Notes under the pieces: generated by a model
The model's input: the letters and a program-made list of their open reading frames with translations, nothing else
Databases searched by the model: none
What the model was told of the DNA's origin: nothing
Program-made: the position numbers and the translations under genes
Origin: Longimycelium tulufanense
GTDB lineage: Bacteria > Actinomycetota > Actinomycetes > Mycobacteriales > Pseudonocardiaceae
Direction of reading: 5' to 3'
Assembly (NCBI RefSeq): GCF_014645795.1
Contig: NZ_BMMK01000024.1
Coordinates: 23,415-87,414, forward strand
Length of the DNA stretch: 64,000 nucleotides
In this document: in pieces, positions 25,099 through 33,145 of the stretch
How positions within the stretch are numbered: position 1 is the stretch's first letter
Layout of the letters: every line of letters starts with the position of its first letter

Positions 25099-26025
25099 GT
25101 GAATCCGCTCCGCACGCTCATCCTTGCCGCGGCAGGCAACGACACCATTCGGCACCTGGTGGCGACCGCACCGGTGAGCCGGGACGTGGTGCGTCGCTTC
25201 GTCGCCGGTGAGACCACCCAGGACGCCGTTCACGCGACCAGGGGACTGGTCGAGTCCGGTCTCTCGGTGACGCTGGACTACCTGGGCGAGGACACCACCG
25301 ACCGCGACCAGGCCGAGCGGACCGTCCAGGCGTACCTGGAGCTGCTGGACAAGCTGCACTCCGACGGCCTGGCGGACCGGGCCGAGGTGAGCGTCAAGCT
25401 CTCCGCCGTCGGACAGGCGCTGGACGAGCGGCTGGCGCTGGAGAACGCCTCGCGCATCTGCGCCGCCGCCGAGCAGGCCGGGACCACGGTGACGCTGGAC
25501 ATGGAGGACCACACCACCACCGACTCCACCCTGGGCACCCTGCGCGAGCTGCGCCGCAGCTGGCCGTGGGTCGGCGGGGTGCTGCAGTCGTACCTGCACC
25601 GCACCCTCGACGACGCCACCGCGCTGTCCGGTGAGGGTTCCCGTATCCGGCTGTGCAAGGGCGCCTACAACGAGCCGGAGTCGGTGGCCTACATCGACCA
25701 GCACGACGTCGACCTGAGCTACGTCCGCTGCGCCAACGCCCTACTGTCCGGCGAGGGCTACCCGATGTTCGCCACGCACGACCCGCGCCTGATCGAGATC
25801 ATCGGCGAGCGTGCGCGATGGTACGGGCGCAAGCCGGGCAGCTACGAGTACCAGATGCTCTACGGGGTTCGGCCCGACGAGCAGCGCCGGCTCGCCGGCA
25901 GCGGGGAAACCGTGCGCGTCTACATCCCCTACGGCGAGGAGTGGTACGGCTACCTGATGCGGCGGATGGCCGAGCGGCCCGCCAACACCGCGTTCTTCCT
26001 GCGGTCGCTGGTCAGCAAGTCGTGA
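25099..26025 (+). CDS. Proline dehydrogenase (monofunctional)
   Basis: FAD enzyme oxidising L-proline to pyrroline-5-carboxylate, the first step of proline breakdown. 308 residues, a beta8alpha8 barrel. Signature pieces: VSVKLSAVGQ, TLDMEDHTTTD, IRLCKGAYNEPESVAY (Lys contacting FAD/substrate), MFATHDPRLIE and the C-terminal EYQMLYGVRPDEQRRL. It is the short PutB/PruB form; the dehydrogenase for the second step is not in the window. GTG 25099 follows TACAGT by 7 nt. The stop overlaps the thioesterase start (GTGA). proC, the opposite reaction direction, is 1.4 kb downstream. Confidence 0.93.
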   Translation: MNPLRTLILAAAGNDTIRHLVATAPVSRDVVRRFVAGETTQDAVHATRGLVESGLSVTLDYLGEDTTDRDQAERTVQAYLELLDKLHSDGLADRAEVSVKLSAVGQALDERLALENASRICAAAEQAGTTVTLDMEDHTTTDSTLGTLRELRRSWPWVGGVLQSYLHRTLDDATALSGEGSRIRLCKGAYNEPESVAYIDQHDVDLSYVRCANALLSGEGYPMFATHDPRLIEIIGERARWYGRKPGSYEYQMLYGVRPDEQRRLAGSGETVRVYIPYGEEWYGYLMRRMAERPANTAFFLRSLVSKS

Positions 26026-26858
26026 CCATTCGGCCGCCCGCCCGTCCGGGGCTCGCCGTGGTGCCCTTCTCCGCCGCGTCCGCGGTCCGGCCGATCGGGG
26101 ACGGTGGCTTCACCGCCGACCTGTCGTCGGTGTGGACGATCGGGGGCCGCCCACACGGCGGGTACCTACTCGTGCTGCTGAGCCGCGCCGCGCTGGCGGC
26201 CGTGGACACCGACGGTGGTGAACCGTCCGACCCGCTGACCGTCAGCGCCCACTTCCTCCACTCACCGGAGCTGGGGCCGGTGCTGCTGCGCACCGACGTC
26301 CGCAAGGCCGGGCGCACCGCCAGCGTGGTCCACGCGGTGCTGGAGCAGCGGGGCCGGGCCTGTGTGGAGGCGACCGTCACCGCTGGCGCCCTGCCAACCA
26401 CCGAACCGGCCTGGGCCGACCTGCCGGACATGCCCGTCGAGCCCCCGGCGCGGGCGCTGGATGTCGGCTCATCGGGGATGGGCGAGGCGTTCCGCCTGGC
26501 CAGGGGCTGCGAGGTGCGGTTGGATCCGACGACCGCGGCGTTCCTGGGCGAGGATGGCCGGGGCGACCCGGTGCTGCGGCTGTGGACCCGGCCGCGCGGC
26601 GAGCGTACGGACGCACTGTTCGCGCTGCTGGCCGGCGACATCACCCCGCCGGTCACCTTCAACCTGGGCCGGCTCGGCTGGTCACCCACCGTGCAGCTCA
26701 CCGCGCTGCTCCGGGCCCGGCCGGCGCAGGGCTGGCTGCGCGTGGAGGCCCGTAGCCGTGCGGTGCACGGGCGCTGGTTCGACGAGGACGTCACCGTGGT
26801 GGACGCCCGCGGCCGGCTGGTGTGCCAGGCTCGGCAGCTCGCCCTCACGCCGGCCTGA
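26022..26858 (+). CDS. Thioesterase family protein (TesB-like double hotdog)
   Basis: 278 residues with two hotdog halves: the first includes WTIGGRPHGGYLLVLLSRAAL and LTVSAHFLHSPELGPVLLRTDVRKAGRTA, the second FNLGRLGWSPTVQLTALLRA and GRWFDEDVTVVDARGRLVCQ near the end. These are typical of acyl-CoA thioesterase-like proteins of the 4HBT_3 group. The substrate is not predictable. Starts with GTG overlapping the proline dehydrogenase stop, so the pair is co-translated; no metabolic link between the two is obvious. Confidence 0.85.
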   Translation: MTIRPPARPGLAVVPFSAASAVRPIGDGGFTADLSSVWTIGGRPHGGYLLVLLSRAALAAVDTDGGEPSDPLTVSAHFLHSPELGPVLLRTDVRKAGRTASVVHAVLEQRGRACVEATVTAGALPTTEPAWADLPDMPVEPPARALDVGSSGMGEAFRLARGCEVRLDPTTAAFLGEDGRGDPVLRLWTRPRGERTDALFALLAGDITPPVTFNLGRLGWSPTVQLTALLRARPAQGWLRVEARSRAVHGRWFDEDVTVVDARGRLVCQARQLALTPA

Positions 26859-26901
26859 GACCGGCTACCGGGCGACCGTGCCCGAGCCGTCTGCAGGTTG
26901 G

Positions 26902-27308
26902 TCAGCCGGGCGTGGCCTCCTCGCAGGTCACCGGCTGCCCGGGGGCGGTCGAGGTGCGTTCCGCCAGCTGTCTCGGCTGGTCCAGGGTCTTGTCCAGGAT
27001 CACCCGACAGGTCGCGACGGCGCTCTCGGCCGGCGTCGCCGTGACCTTGGCCGTCCGGCCGGCGTGGACCACGACGTCCTTGCTCCAGGGCAGGACAATC
27101 GCCTGTTCGGTACTGCTCCGCAGACTGTCGCTGCGCGGCGTGGGCGAGTAGGCGTACCGACCTGCCGAACCCCGCCGCCGCGGTTCGCGCTCACCTCATA
27201 GGTGATCGAGTAGGCATAGGGCTTGCGGTCGCGGAGAGCGGAACACCCGGTCAGGGCTGCCCCCGTCACCGCGACGAGCACGACCACGCCGACCACTCTG
27301 AACACCAT
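26902..27308 (-). pseudogene. Frameshifted small lipoprotein gene
   Basis: Minus-strand ATG at 27308, behind GGAGGG, opens a lipoprotein: hydrophobic signal VVGVVVLVAVTGAALTGC (lipobox LTGC) then KPYAYSITYEV. After the G/C-rich tract around 27172-27180 the frame loses sense, while the -1 frame continues with a coherent secreted domain (GRYAYSPTPRSDSLRSSTEQ, LPWSKDVVVHAGRTAKVTA, ATCRVILDKTL) to a stop at 26902-26904. Inserting one base in the tract would give about 135 residues resembling MmpS-like or small secreted beta proteins. Either a real mutation or a base error in the sequence. Confidence 0.7.
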
Positions 27309-27456
27309 GGACACCCTCCCCTCCGGAGTGGCCCTGATGAGTGCAGGAAACCGGATGACGCGCATTGAAGGCATCCACTGGCGGTATGGTCTGTAGCCCA
27401 TCTGGAGTAGGGGCCGGTCTGCGACCACAGGTCGAGCTGGTGGCACCCTGTTTGAC

Positions 27457-28269
27457 ATGACGACCATCGCCGTCCTGGGTGCGGGCAAGATCGGTGAGGC
27501 GCTGCTGTCCGGGCTGCTCAAGGCCGGGCGTAGCCCCGACGACCTGATGTTCACCGAGCGGTACCCCGAGCGCTGCGCCGAGCTGACGAAGCGCTACGGC
27601 GTACGCAGCGTGGACGTGCCGGCCGCCGTCAAGGCGGCGGACGTCCTGGTGGTCGCGGTGAAGCCGCAGGACATCGAACCGCTGCTGGACGAGCTGGCGC
27701 CTCGGGTGGAGCCGGACACGCTGGTGGTGTCGCTGTGTGCCGGCCTGCCGACGAAGCTGTTCGAGCGCCGGCTGCCGGAAGGCACCCCGGTCGTGCGCGT
27801 GATGCCGAACACCCCGATGGTCATCGGCGAGGCGATGAGCGCCGTTTCCGGTGGACGGCACGCCGAGCCGCACCACCTCGCCCTGGTGGAGGAGCTGCTG
27901 GGCAGCGTCGGCCGCGTGGTGCGGGTGCCCGAGAGCCAGCAGGACGCGGTCACCGCGCTGTCCGGCTCCGGCCCGGCCTACTTCTTCTACCTGGTCGAGG
28001 CCATGATCGACGCCGGCATCCTGCTCGGCATCCCGCGTGCGGTGGCCGCCGACCTCATCATCCAGTCCGCGGTGGGGGCGGCCACGATGCTGCGGGACGG
28101 GGGCGTGCACCCGGTCACCCTGCGGGAGGCGGTCACCTCCCCGGCCGGCACGACCATCATGGCCATCCGTGAGCTGGAGCGGCACGGGGTGCGGGCTGCG
28201 CTGATCGAGGCCATCGAGGCGGCCCGGGACCGCTCGGCGGAGCTGGGCCGGGCACATGAGGTGGACTGA
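27457..28269 (+). CDS. proC: Pyrroline-5-carboxylate reductase
   Basis: Last step of proline synthesis: reduces pyrroline-5-carboxylate with NAD(P)H. 270 residues, normal length. Rossmann motif IAVLGAGKIGEALLSGLL, VAVKPQDIEPLL, VVRVMPNTP, and the C-terminal dimer/substrate region TALSGSGPAYFFYLVEAMIDA and EAVTSPAGTT (Gly usually present in place of this Ala). ATG 27457. It diverges from the broken lipoprotein gene. Equivalent to Rv0500, upstream of the small HTH and bS22 genes as in mycobacteria. Confidence 0.95.
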   Translation: MTTIAVLGAGKIGEALLSGLLKAGRSPDDLMFTERYPERCAELTKRYGVRSVDVPAAVKAADVLVVAVKPQDIEPLLDELAPRVEPDTLVVSLCAGLPTKLFERRLPEGTPVVRVMPNTPMVIGEAMSAVSGGRHAEPHHLALVEELLGSVGRVVRVPESQQDAVTALSGSGPAYFFYLVEAMIDAGILLGIPRAVAADLIIQSAVGAATMLRDGGVHPVTLREAVTSPAGTTIMAIRELERHGVRAALIEAIEAARDRSAELGRAHEVD

Positions 28270-28291
28270 CACCTGGCCTGAGCCGACCCGC

Positions 28292-28427
28292 GAGGCGACG
28301 GGCGAAGCGAGCATCGCGCCGGTAAGGCGCGCAGCGAAGCCCAGAGCCGAGCAATCCGGCACAGTGAGGTGACGGGGCGAAGCGAGTATCGCCACGGGGC
28401 GACAAGGCGCCCCGGAGACGAGCAGCC
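28292..28427 (+). repeat. Two imperfect direct repeats downstream of proC
   Basis: Units of about 62 bp, 28292-28354 and 28366-28427, share GA(C)GGG(G)CGAAGCGAG, ATCGC, AAGGCG and CGAGCA blocks. They are non-coding and G/C-rich with several short dyads; similar sequence is not obvious elsewhere in the window. Confidence 0.5.
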
Positions 28428-28600
28428 CAGCACTGCTAACCCTCAAGCCACTCGACCGGGTCGATCCTGGGCCGTCAGTGGCCGGTAAATCGATCCAGTT
28501 CCGCGCGTTTTCCATGATCAGACGCGGGCGGGCGACCGAGCGGGTGTTCTGCTCCGGCCGGACGGGTATCCGACCGTCGCAGAAGTCCCAACCGTCCCGC

Positions 28601-28606
28601 TACGCT
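28601..28606 (+). promoter_or_regulatory. -10 element TACGCT before the small HTH gene
   Basis: TACGCT places the predicted transcription start at about 28613, the first base of a stem-loop. No good -35 hexamer. Confidence 0.45.
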
Positions 28607-28612
28607 CGAACC

Positions 28613-28665
28613 AGCACGTGCGTGTCGAACCGCCGGAGGGGAAGCCGGCGGCACGAACACGTGCT
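28613..28665 (+). promoter_or_regulatory. Two-tier stem-loop in the 5' leader of the small HTH gene
   Basis: Outer stem AGCACGTG/CACGTGCT (28613-28620 with 28658-28665), asymmetric internal loop (9 and 6 nt), inner stem CCGCCGG/CCGGCGG (28630-28636 with 28645-28651) and an 8-nt loop AGGGGAAG. The Shine-Dalgarno-like AAGGA follows a few bases after the outer stem, and the ATG is at 28684. Candidate cis-acting RNA element. Confidence 0.5.
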
Positions 28666-28683
28666 CGAAGGACGCGGTGACAG

Positions 28684-28899
28684 ATGCCGTCGAACAGGGA
28701 GGCCGACGAGGGCCGGCTCGGCCAGGTCCAGTTCCTCACGGTCGCCGAGGTGGCCGCCATCATGCGGGTCTCCAAGATGACCGTGTACCGGCTGGTGCAC
28801 TCCGGCGAGCTGCCCGCGGTGCGGGTGGGGCGTTCGTTCCGGGTACCGGAGAAGGCCGTGAACGAGTACCTGGAGAACGCCTACTTCAGCGCCGGTTGA
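28684..28899 (+). CDS. Small helix-turn-helix DNA-binding protein (excisionase/MerR-like, Rv0500A type)
   Basis: 71 residues, a single winged-HTH of the excisionase/BldC-like class: [47 protein letters not shown] (shown here only as a region, residues 17-63), with recognition helix [10 protein letters not shown] and wing [11 protein letters not shown] dedicated promoter and structured leader precede it. It is the counterpart of Rv0500A between proC and the bS22 gene. The target is unknown; the true BldC orthologue is at 60104-60325. Confidence 0.88.
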
Positions 28900-29086
28900 T
28901 CTGGCGAGCCCCATCCGGTGCGCCGACCGGCTCCGGTCGGGGCGGGTCACCTACTGTGCCCGCCGCGTCGATCAACATTCGCGCCCGGTAGTCTGGGGGG
29001 CCGTTCGTGCCTGGTTCCGCGTGCCGTTGCGGCTCGCCGGTGCGCAGGAACCGCAACACCACCGACGACAAGCGAGGGATCGGCGT

Positions 29087-29188
29087 ATGGGCTCGGTCAT
29101 CAAGAAGCGCCGCAAGCGCATGTCCAAGAAGAAGCACCGCAAGCTGCTCCGCAGGACCCGGGTGCAGCGGCGCAAGCTGAAGAAGTGA
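29087..29188 (+). CDS. Small ribosomal subunit protein bS22 (AURKAIP1/COX24-domain microprotein)
   Basis: 33 residues, [20 protein letters not shown] then [13 protein letters not shown]; 19 are Lys or Arg. It matches the actinobacterial 30S protein bS22 seen in mycobacterial ribosome structures (Rv0500B type), related to the AURKAIP1/COX24 domain of mitochondrial proteins. The helix [17 protein letters not shown] is typical. GAGGGA lies 8-13 nt before the ATG. A possible -10 (TAGTCT) is near 28990. The gene is easily missed because of its size. Confidence 0.93.
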
Positions 29189-29264
29189 GCTTGCGCGCCG
29201 CACGAGCGGCGCGGTTCGAGCGCAGGCGGCGGTGTTCTGGTGCCCGGCACCAACGCACAGCCGA

Positions 29265-29313
29265 GCGGGCGGGCGGCGACCCCCACTTGCGAGGGTCGCC
29301 GGCCGCCCGCTTC
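29265..29313 (+). terminator. Hairpin terminator after the bS22 gene
   Basis: Long G/C stem GCGGGCGG..CGGCGACCC pairing with GGGTCGCCGGCCGCCCGC (29266-29280 with 29293-29310), ending in TTCTCGG. Confidence 0.65.
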
Positions 29314-30494
29314 TCGGTCCCGGATGAGTGCGTGGGAGTCGGGGCGGGGACGGAGCGACCGGTTGATCTCTGGCCACGCGACGGCGCGACGCCCACACCG
29401 CCGCGGATGGTGACCGTATCCGCCAGACACTTTCTCGAGGCCCAGCAAGCCAACGGAGGGAGGTCGGGGCCGGTTTGAGCTGTGGCCAGGCCGTGGCTCC
29501 GGGACCGGGCGCCGCACTGCGTTGCTCGCTGGGAACCGCTGGTCACACCATTTGGCTTCGCTGGCTGGCGACCAAAGCGCATGGATGGTTCGCCCGGGGC
29601 CAGTCGACCGGCTTCCCCCGCGACCCCCATCGCAAGGTGCTCCCGGTCCGCATCTTGGTCCCGCGTCCTCCAGACGCTTCCCAACATGCGGCCAGCGCCT
29701 GGAATGCCCAGGCCGGCACTGAGGGAGCACTCGTGTGTTCTCCAGCCTCGTATCCCCGCGCCAAGAATCGGCGCGGCTGCCCCACCATCCAGTCACGCTC
29801 ATCTACGTGGTCAGACCCGGCGCGCCTACCACCGCAGGTCACCTGTTGCCAGGGGATTGGGGAAGATTCTCGCCCGGAGTCCCTCGTCCATTGGGGCGGT
29901 CAGTGCGCAGAGTTCGCGTGCACATTCGTTCGGTAACGACCGAACGGATTTGTCCAATACCCAACGCGCGTCGCCGGGTGGTGAGCTGCACGAGCAGACT
30001 TGCGCCCACCACACTGACCCACAGGGGGCAAACATGCCCCCAGCGCGCCGGCTCGCGAACTGGTGCAGCCGCGGACTGCTCCCATCCATGCGGTGAGGGC
30101 GTGTGCCAACGCTGCCCGGCCACAGTCGGGTTCGCTCGAGCCGCGCGATCTCGTACAGCGTTCGCCGAGAGACACCCGCGACAAGGGGGATTCGTTCGTT
30201 GGGACGTCGTCGGCGGTGCAGTGCCGCGCAGACCTCGCCCGGCCGCCTACGCGGCATGGTCCTTTCGGTGTGACGAGATGAGGATCATGCTCGCGAACTT
30301 GCACAAGCTGGAAAACGGTTCCCACGGCTCGCATTCGTGTGCCCGCCGTCCAGCTCCGTGCCCGCGACCCTCCGGAGTGGTCGGAGCCTTCCCGCAACCT
30401 CCCGGCCAAGAGCCGGAAACCGGACTGCTGTCCACTGGGGTCCGCCCACTGGAACGCGTGCCGCCGACGGGGTGGTCCGCGCTTCCCGCAATTT
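29314..30494. other. 1.2-kb region without a convincing gene
   Basis: No frame on either strand shows the strong third-position G/C pattern of the neighbours. One clear dyad is CGTTCGGT-aacg-ACCGAACG at 29927-29946. Base composition is less G/C-rich than the flanks. It could be a decayed segment or hold regulatory RNA; nothing more can be said from the sequence. Confidence 0.5.
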
Positions 30495-30520
30495 CCGGTA
30501 CCCCTCGTTACCGGTAGTAT
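30495..30520 (+). promoter_or_regulatory. Promoter with adjacent dyad before the epimerase-like gene
   Basis: -10 TAGTAT at 30515-30520, preceded immediately by CCGGTA-N8-TACCGG (30495-30500 with 30509-30514), which would lie between the -35 and -10 and could be an operator. Confidence 0.5.
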
Positions 30521-30555
30521 CACGGGTGATCACCGCCCGTGTCCGCAGGAGTCGC

Positions 30556-31587
30556 ATGGCGCCCAGGATCGTCCTCGTCACCGGCGTGAGCCGGTTCCTC
30601 GGCGGCCACCTCGCCGCCCGGCTCGCCGCCAACCCGGAGATCGAACGCGTGCTCGGGGTCGACACCGTGCCGCCGTCCCGCGACCTGCGGCGACGGATGG
30701 GCCGCACGGAGTTCGTCCGGGCCGACATCCGCAACCCCCTCATCGCCAAGATCATCCTCCGTGCCGGGGTCGACACCGTGGTGCACACCTCGGTCACCGC
30801 CAGCCCGGCCGGGCCGCGCTCGGCGACGAAGGAGATGAACGTCATCGGCACGATGCAGCTCCTGGCGGCGTGTCAGAAGTCGCCGCAGGTCAGCAAGTTC
30901 ATCGTGAAGTCCACGGCCGCGGTCTACGGGGCCAGCTCCCGCGATCCCGCGATGTTCACCGAGAACATGGGACCCAAGGACCTGCCGTCGTCCGGCTACG
31001 CCAAGGACGCCGTGGAGGTGGAGGGCTACGTCCGCGGGTTCGCCCGCCGGCGGCCCGACGTCGCGGTCAGCACGCTGCGCTTCGCCAACGTCGTCGGGCC
31101 GCGCATCGACACGTTGCTGACCCGATACTTCGCCCTTCCCGTCGTGCCGACCGTGCTGGGTTACGACGCCCGGGTCCAGCTGCTGCACTCCGAGGACGCC
31201 CTGGCCGTGCTGGAACGAGCCACGCTGAACCACCTGCCCGGCGTCTACAACGTCGGCGGTGACGGGGTCCTCATGCTGTCCCAGGCGATCCGCCGGGCCG
31301 GGCGGGTCCCGCTGCCCGTGCCGGCGATGGCGGTACAGCCGGTCGGCCGGCTCTTCCGCAGCGCCCGGCTGGTCGATCTCTCACCGGAGCAGGTGCGGTT
31401 CCTCAACTTCGGCCGGGTGGTGGACAACACACGGCTGAAGACCGAGTTCGGCTTCACGCCGCGCTGGACGACGCGGCAGGCGTTCGACGACTACGTGCAC
31501 GGGCGTGCGTTGCGGCCGCTCGTCGGTCCCGAGCACATCACCGCCATGGAACGGGGGATTCTGGATGCCGTCACGCGGATCCGCTGA
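30556..31587 (+). CDS. NAD-dependent epimerase/dehydratase-like protein (Rv0501/GalE2 type)
   Basis: 343-residue extended-SDR fold. Nucleotide-binding start IVLVTGVSRFLGGHLAARLA and VDTVPPSRDLRRR after strand 2. The usual YxxxK dyad is not present: the equivalent segment reads SSGYAKDAVEVEGYV, with Lys two rather than four places after Tyr, so classical epimerase chemistry is doubtful. The C-terminal half has a VYNVGGDGVLMLSQAI strand typical of the family. ATG has AGGAG 5 nt upstream. It is co-oriented with the acyltransferase 25 bp downstream. Confidence 0.8.
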   Translation: MAPRIVLVTGVSRFLGGHLAARLAANPEIERVLGVDTVPPSRDLRRRMGRTEFVRADIRNPLIAKIILRAGVDTVVHTSVTASPAGPRSATKEMNVIGTMQLLAACQKSPQVSKFIVKSTAAVYGASSRDPAMFTENMGPKDLPSSGYAKDAVEVEGYVRGFARRRPDVAVSTLRFANVVGPRIDTLLTRYFALPVVPTVLGYDARVQLLHSEDALAVLERATLNHLPGVYNVGGDGVLMLSQAIRRAGRVPLPVPAMAVQPVGRLFRSARLVDLSPEQVRFLNFGRVVDNTRLKTEFGFTPRWTTRQAFDDYVHGRALRPLVGPEHITAMERGILDAVTRIR

Positions 31588-31612
31588 CACGCGCCGCGGA
31601 AGGGAGAACGAG

Positions 31613-32548
31613 GTGACGGAGGCACAGATCATCCCGCTGCGCCCGAGGCACGGGCAGCACCGGACAACAACCCCGATCGACTCCGCGCCCGCGCCGGAGG
31701 AACGCGACGACTGGGAGCAGCAGCTCGCCGACCTCCTCGCCTTCCTCCGCCGTCGCGCCACCGGCGACTACGAGGTGGACGAGTTCGGCTTCGACCGCGA
31801 ACTGACCGAGAACCTTTTCCTGCCCCCGTTGCGACCGCTGTACCAGAAGTGGTTCCGGGTCGAGACGATCGGCATCCATAACGTGCCCAGCGAGGGCGGG
31901 GCGCTGGTGGTGGCCAACCACTCCGGCACGCTGCCGCTGGACGCGTTGATGACCGCGCTGGCGCTCCACGACGAGCACCCGAGTGGGCGGCACCTCCGGA
32001 TGCTCGGCGCCGACCTGGTTTTCCGGCTACCGCTGATCGGCACCCTCGCCCGCAAGGCCGGACACACGCTGGCCTGCAACCCCGATGCCGAACGCCTGCT
32101 CAGCTCCGGCGAGCTGGTAGGGGTGTGGCCGGAGGGCTTCAAGGGCATCGGCAAGCCGTTCCGCGATCGGTACAAGCTGCAGCGATTCGGTCGCGGAGGG
32201 TTCGTCTCCGCGGCGTTGCGCACGGGTGTGCCGATCGTGCCGTGCTCGATCGTCGGGGCCGAGGAGATCTACCCGATGATCGGCGACATCAAGCCGCTGG
32301 CCCGGCTGCTGGGGTTCCCCTACTTCCCGGTGACCCCGTTCTTCCCGCTGTTCGGGCTGCTCGGCGCGGTTCCGTTGCCCTCGAAGTGGTACATCGAGTT
32401 CGGCGAGCCGGTCTCGACCGCGGACTACGAGCCGGGAGCGGCGGACGACCCGATGCTGGTGTTCAACCTCACCGACCAGGTCCGGGAGACGATCCAACAG
32501 ACCCTGTACCGGCTGTTGACCCAGCGGCGGAACACCTTCCTCGGTTGA
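31613..32548 (+). CDS. Lysophospholipid/glycerol acyltransferase-family protein (PlsC-like)
   Basis: 311 residues. The acyltransferase His motif is VVANHSGTLPLDALM, where the Asp is seven places after His instead of the five in PlsC; this spacing occurs in the MGAT-like subgroup. The second block is GVWPEGFKGIGKPFRDRYKL and the third VPIVPCSIVGAEEIYPM. A hydrophobic surface loop FPYFPVTPFFPLFGLLG suggests peripheral membrane attachment. GTG 31613 has AAGGGAG upstream. It probably shares the epimerase transcript, as Rv0501-Rv0502, so an envelope lipid role is likely but unproven. Confidence 0.85.
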   Translation: MTEAQIIPLRPRHGQHRTTTPIDSAPAPEERDDWEQQLADLLAFLRRRATGDYEVDEFGFDRELTENLFLPPLRPLYQKWFRVETIGIHNVPSEGGALVVANHSGTLPLDALMTALALHDEHPSGRHLRMLGADLVFRLPLIGTLARKAGHTLACNPDAERLLSSGELVGVWPEGFKGIGKPFRDRYKLQRFGRGGFVSAALRTGVPIVPCSIVGAEEIYPMIGDIKPLARLLGFPYFPVTPFFPLFGLLGAVPLPSKWYIEFGEPVSTADYEPGAADDPMLVFNLTDQVRETIQQTLYRLLTQRRNTFLG

Positions 32549-32598
32549 CCTGCGCCGGAGGGCTCACCCGTTCACGCGGGTGTCACTCCGACGGGGGT

Positions 32599-32604
32599 TA
32601 GCAT
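32599..32604 (+). promoter_or_regulatory. -10 element TAGCAT, leaderless start of YbjQ-like gene
   Basis: TAGCAT, 7 nt, then GTG at 32612. Confidence 0.55.
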
Positions 32605-32611
32605 TCCGCGC

Positions 32612-33094
32612 GTGGGTCAGCCGATGCCGCAGCAGCAGCCATTTCCCATCCTCGTCTCGACGATGAACGACCTGCCCGGGTACCGGGTGGCGCACGTCTT
32701 CGGCGAGGTGTTCGGGCTCACCGTGCGCAGCCGCAACATGTTCTCCAACCTGGGCGCGAGCTTCAAGGCGCTCGCCGGCGGCGAAATCACCCAGTACACG
32801 CAGATGCTTGCCGAGTCGCGGAACGAGGCGGTCGGCAGGCTGTGCCAGTCGGCGGTGGCGATGGGTGCGAACGCGGTGCTCGCGATGCGGTTCGACTGCA
32901 ACGAGATCGCGGGCACGATGAGCGAGGTCGCGGCGTACGGGACCGCGGTCTACGTGGTGCCGGCCAACCAGCCGCCCGCCCCGCAACAGGCGGCGCAGGT
33001 CGCACCGCAGCAGGCAGGCGCGCACCAGACGGGGCCGCAGGCTGCACAGCCGCAGGCCGGGCAGTACCACCCGCAGCAGGTGCCGCAGGGCTGA
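32612..33094 (+). CDS. YbjQ/UPF0145 family protein with Gln/Pro-rich tail
   Basis: 160 residues. Residues 12-112 fit the YbjQ/DUF74 family of pentameric heavy-metal-binding-like proteins: ILVSTMNDLPGYRVAHVFGEVFGLTVRS in part, then AESRNEAVGRLCQSAVAMGANAVLAMRF and AYGTAVYV. The last 45 residues are a low-complexity Gln/Ala/Pro tail. Function of the family is unsettled. GTG 32612 lies 7 nt after TAGCAT. It ends at a good terminator. Confidence 0.82.
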   Translation: MGQPMPQQQPFPILVSTMNDLPGYRVAHVFGEVFGLTVRSRNMFSNLGASFKALAGGEITQYTQMLAESRNEAVGRLCQSAVAMGANAVLAMRFDCNEIAGTMSEVAAYGTAVYVVPANQPPAPQQAAQVAPQQAGAHQTGPQAAQPQAGQYHPQQVPQG

Positions 33095-33110
33095 TCATCC
33101 GGAGCTACGC

Positions 33111-33145
33111 GCGTGCGTCCGTTCATTGGGGACGGAGCACGCTTT
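33111..33145 (+). terminator. Hairpin terminator after the YbjQ-like gene
   Basis: GCGTGC(G)TCCGT pairs with ACGGAGCACGC across a 9-nt loop (11 bp with one bulge), followed by TTT. Confidence 0.7.

Noticed and set aside
28292..28427. CRISPR array
   Set aside because: Only two imperfect G/C-rich units with no regular unique spacers; no cas genes in the window.
29826..30257. Minus-strand frame with an HTH-like stretch SRRTLYEIARLE
   Set aside because: Third-position composition and the rest of the translation do not look like a protein.
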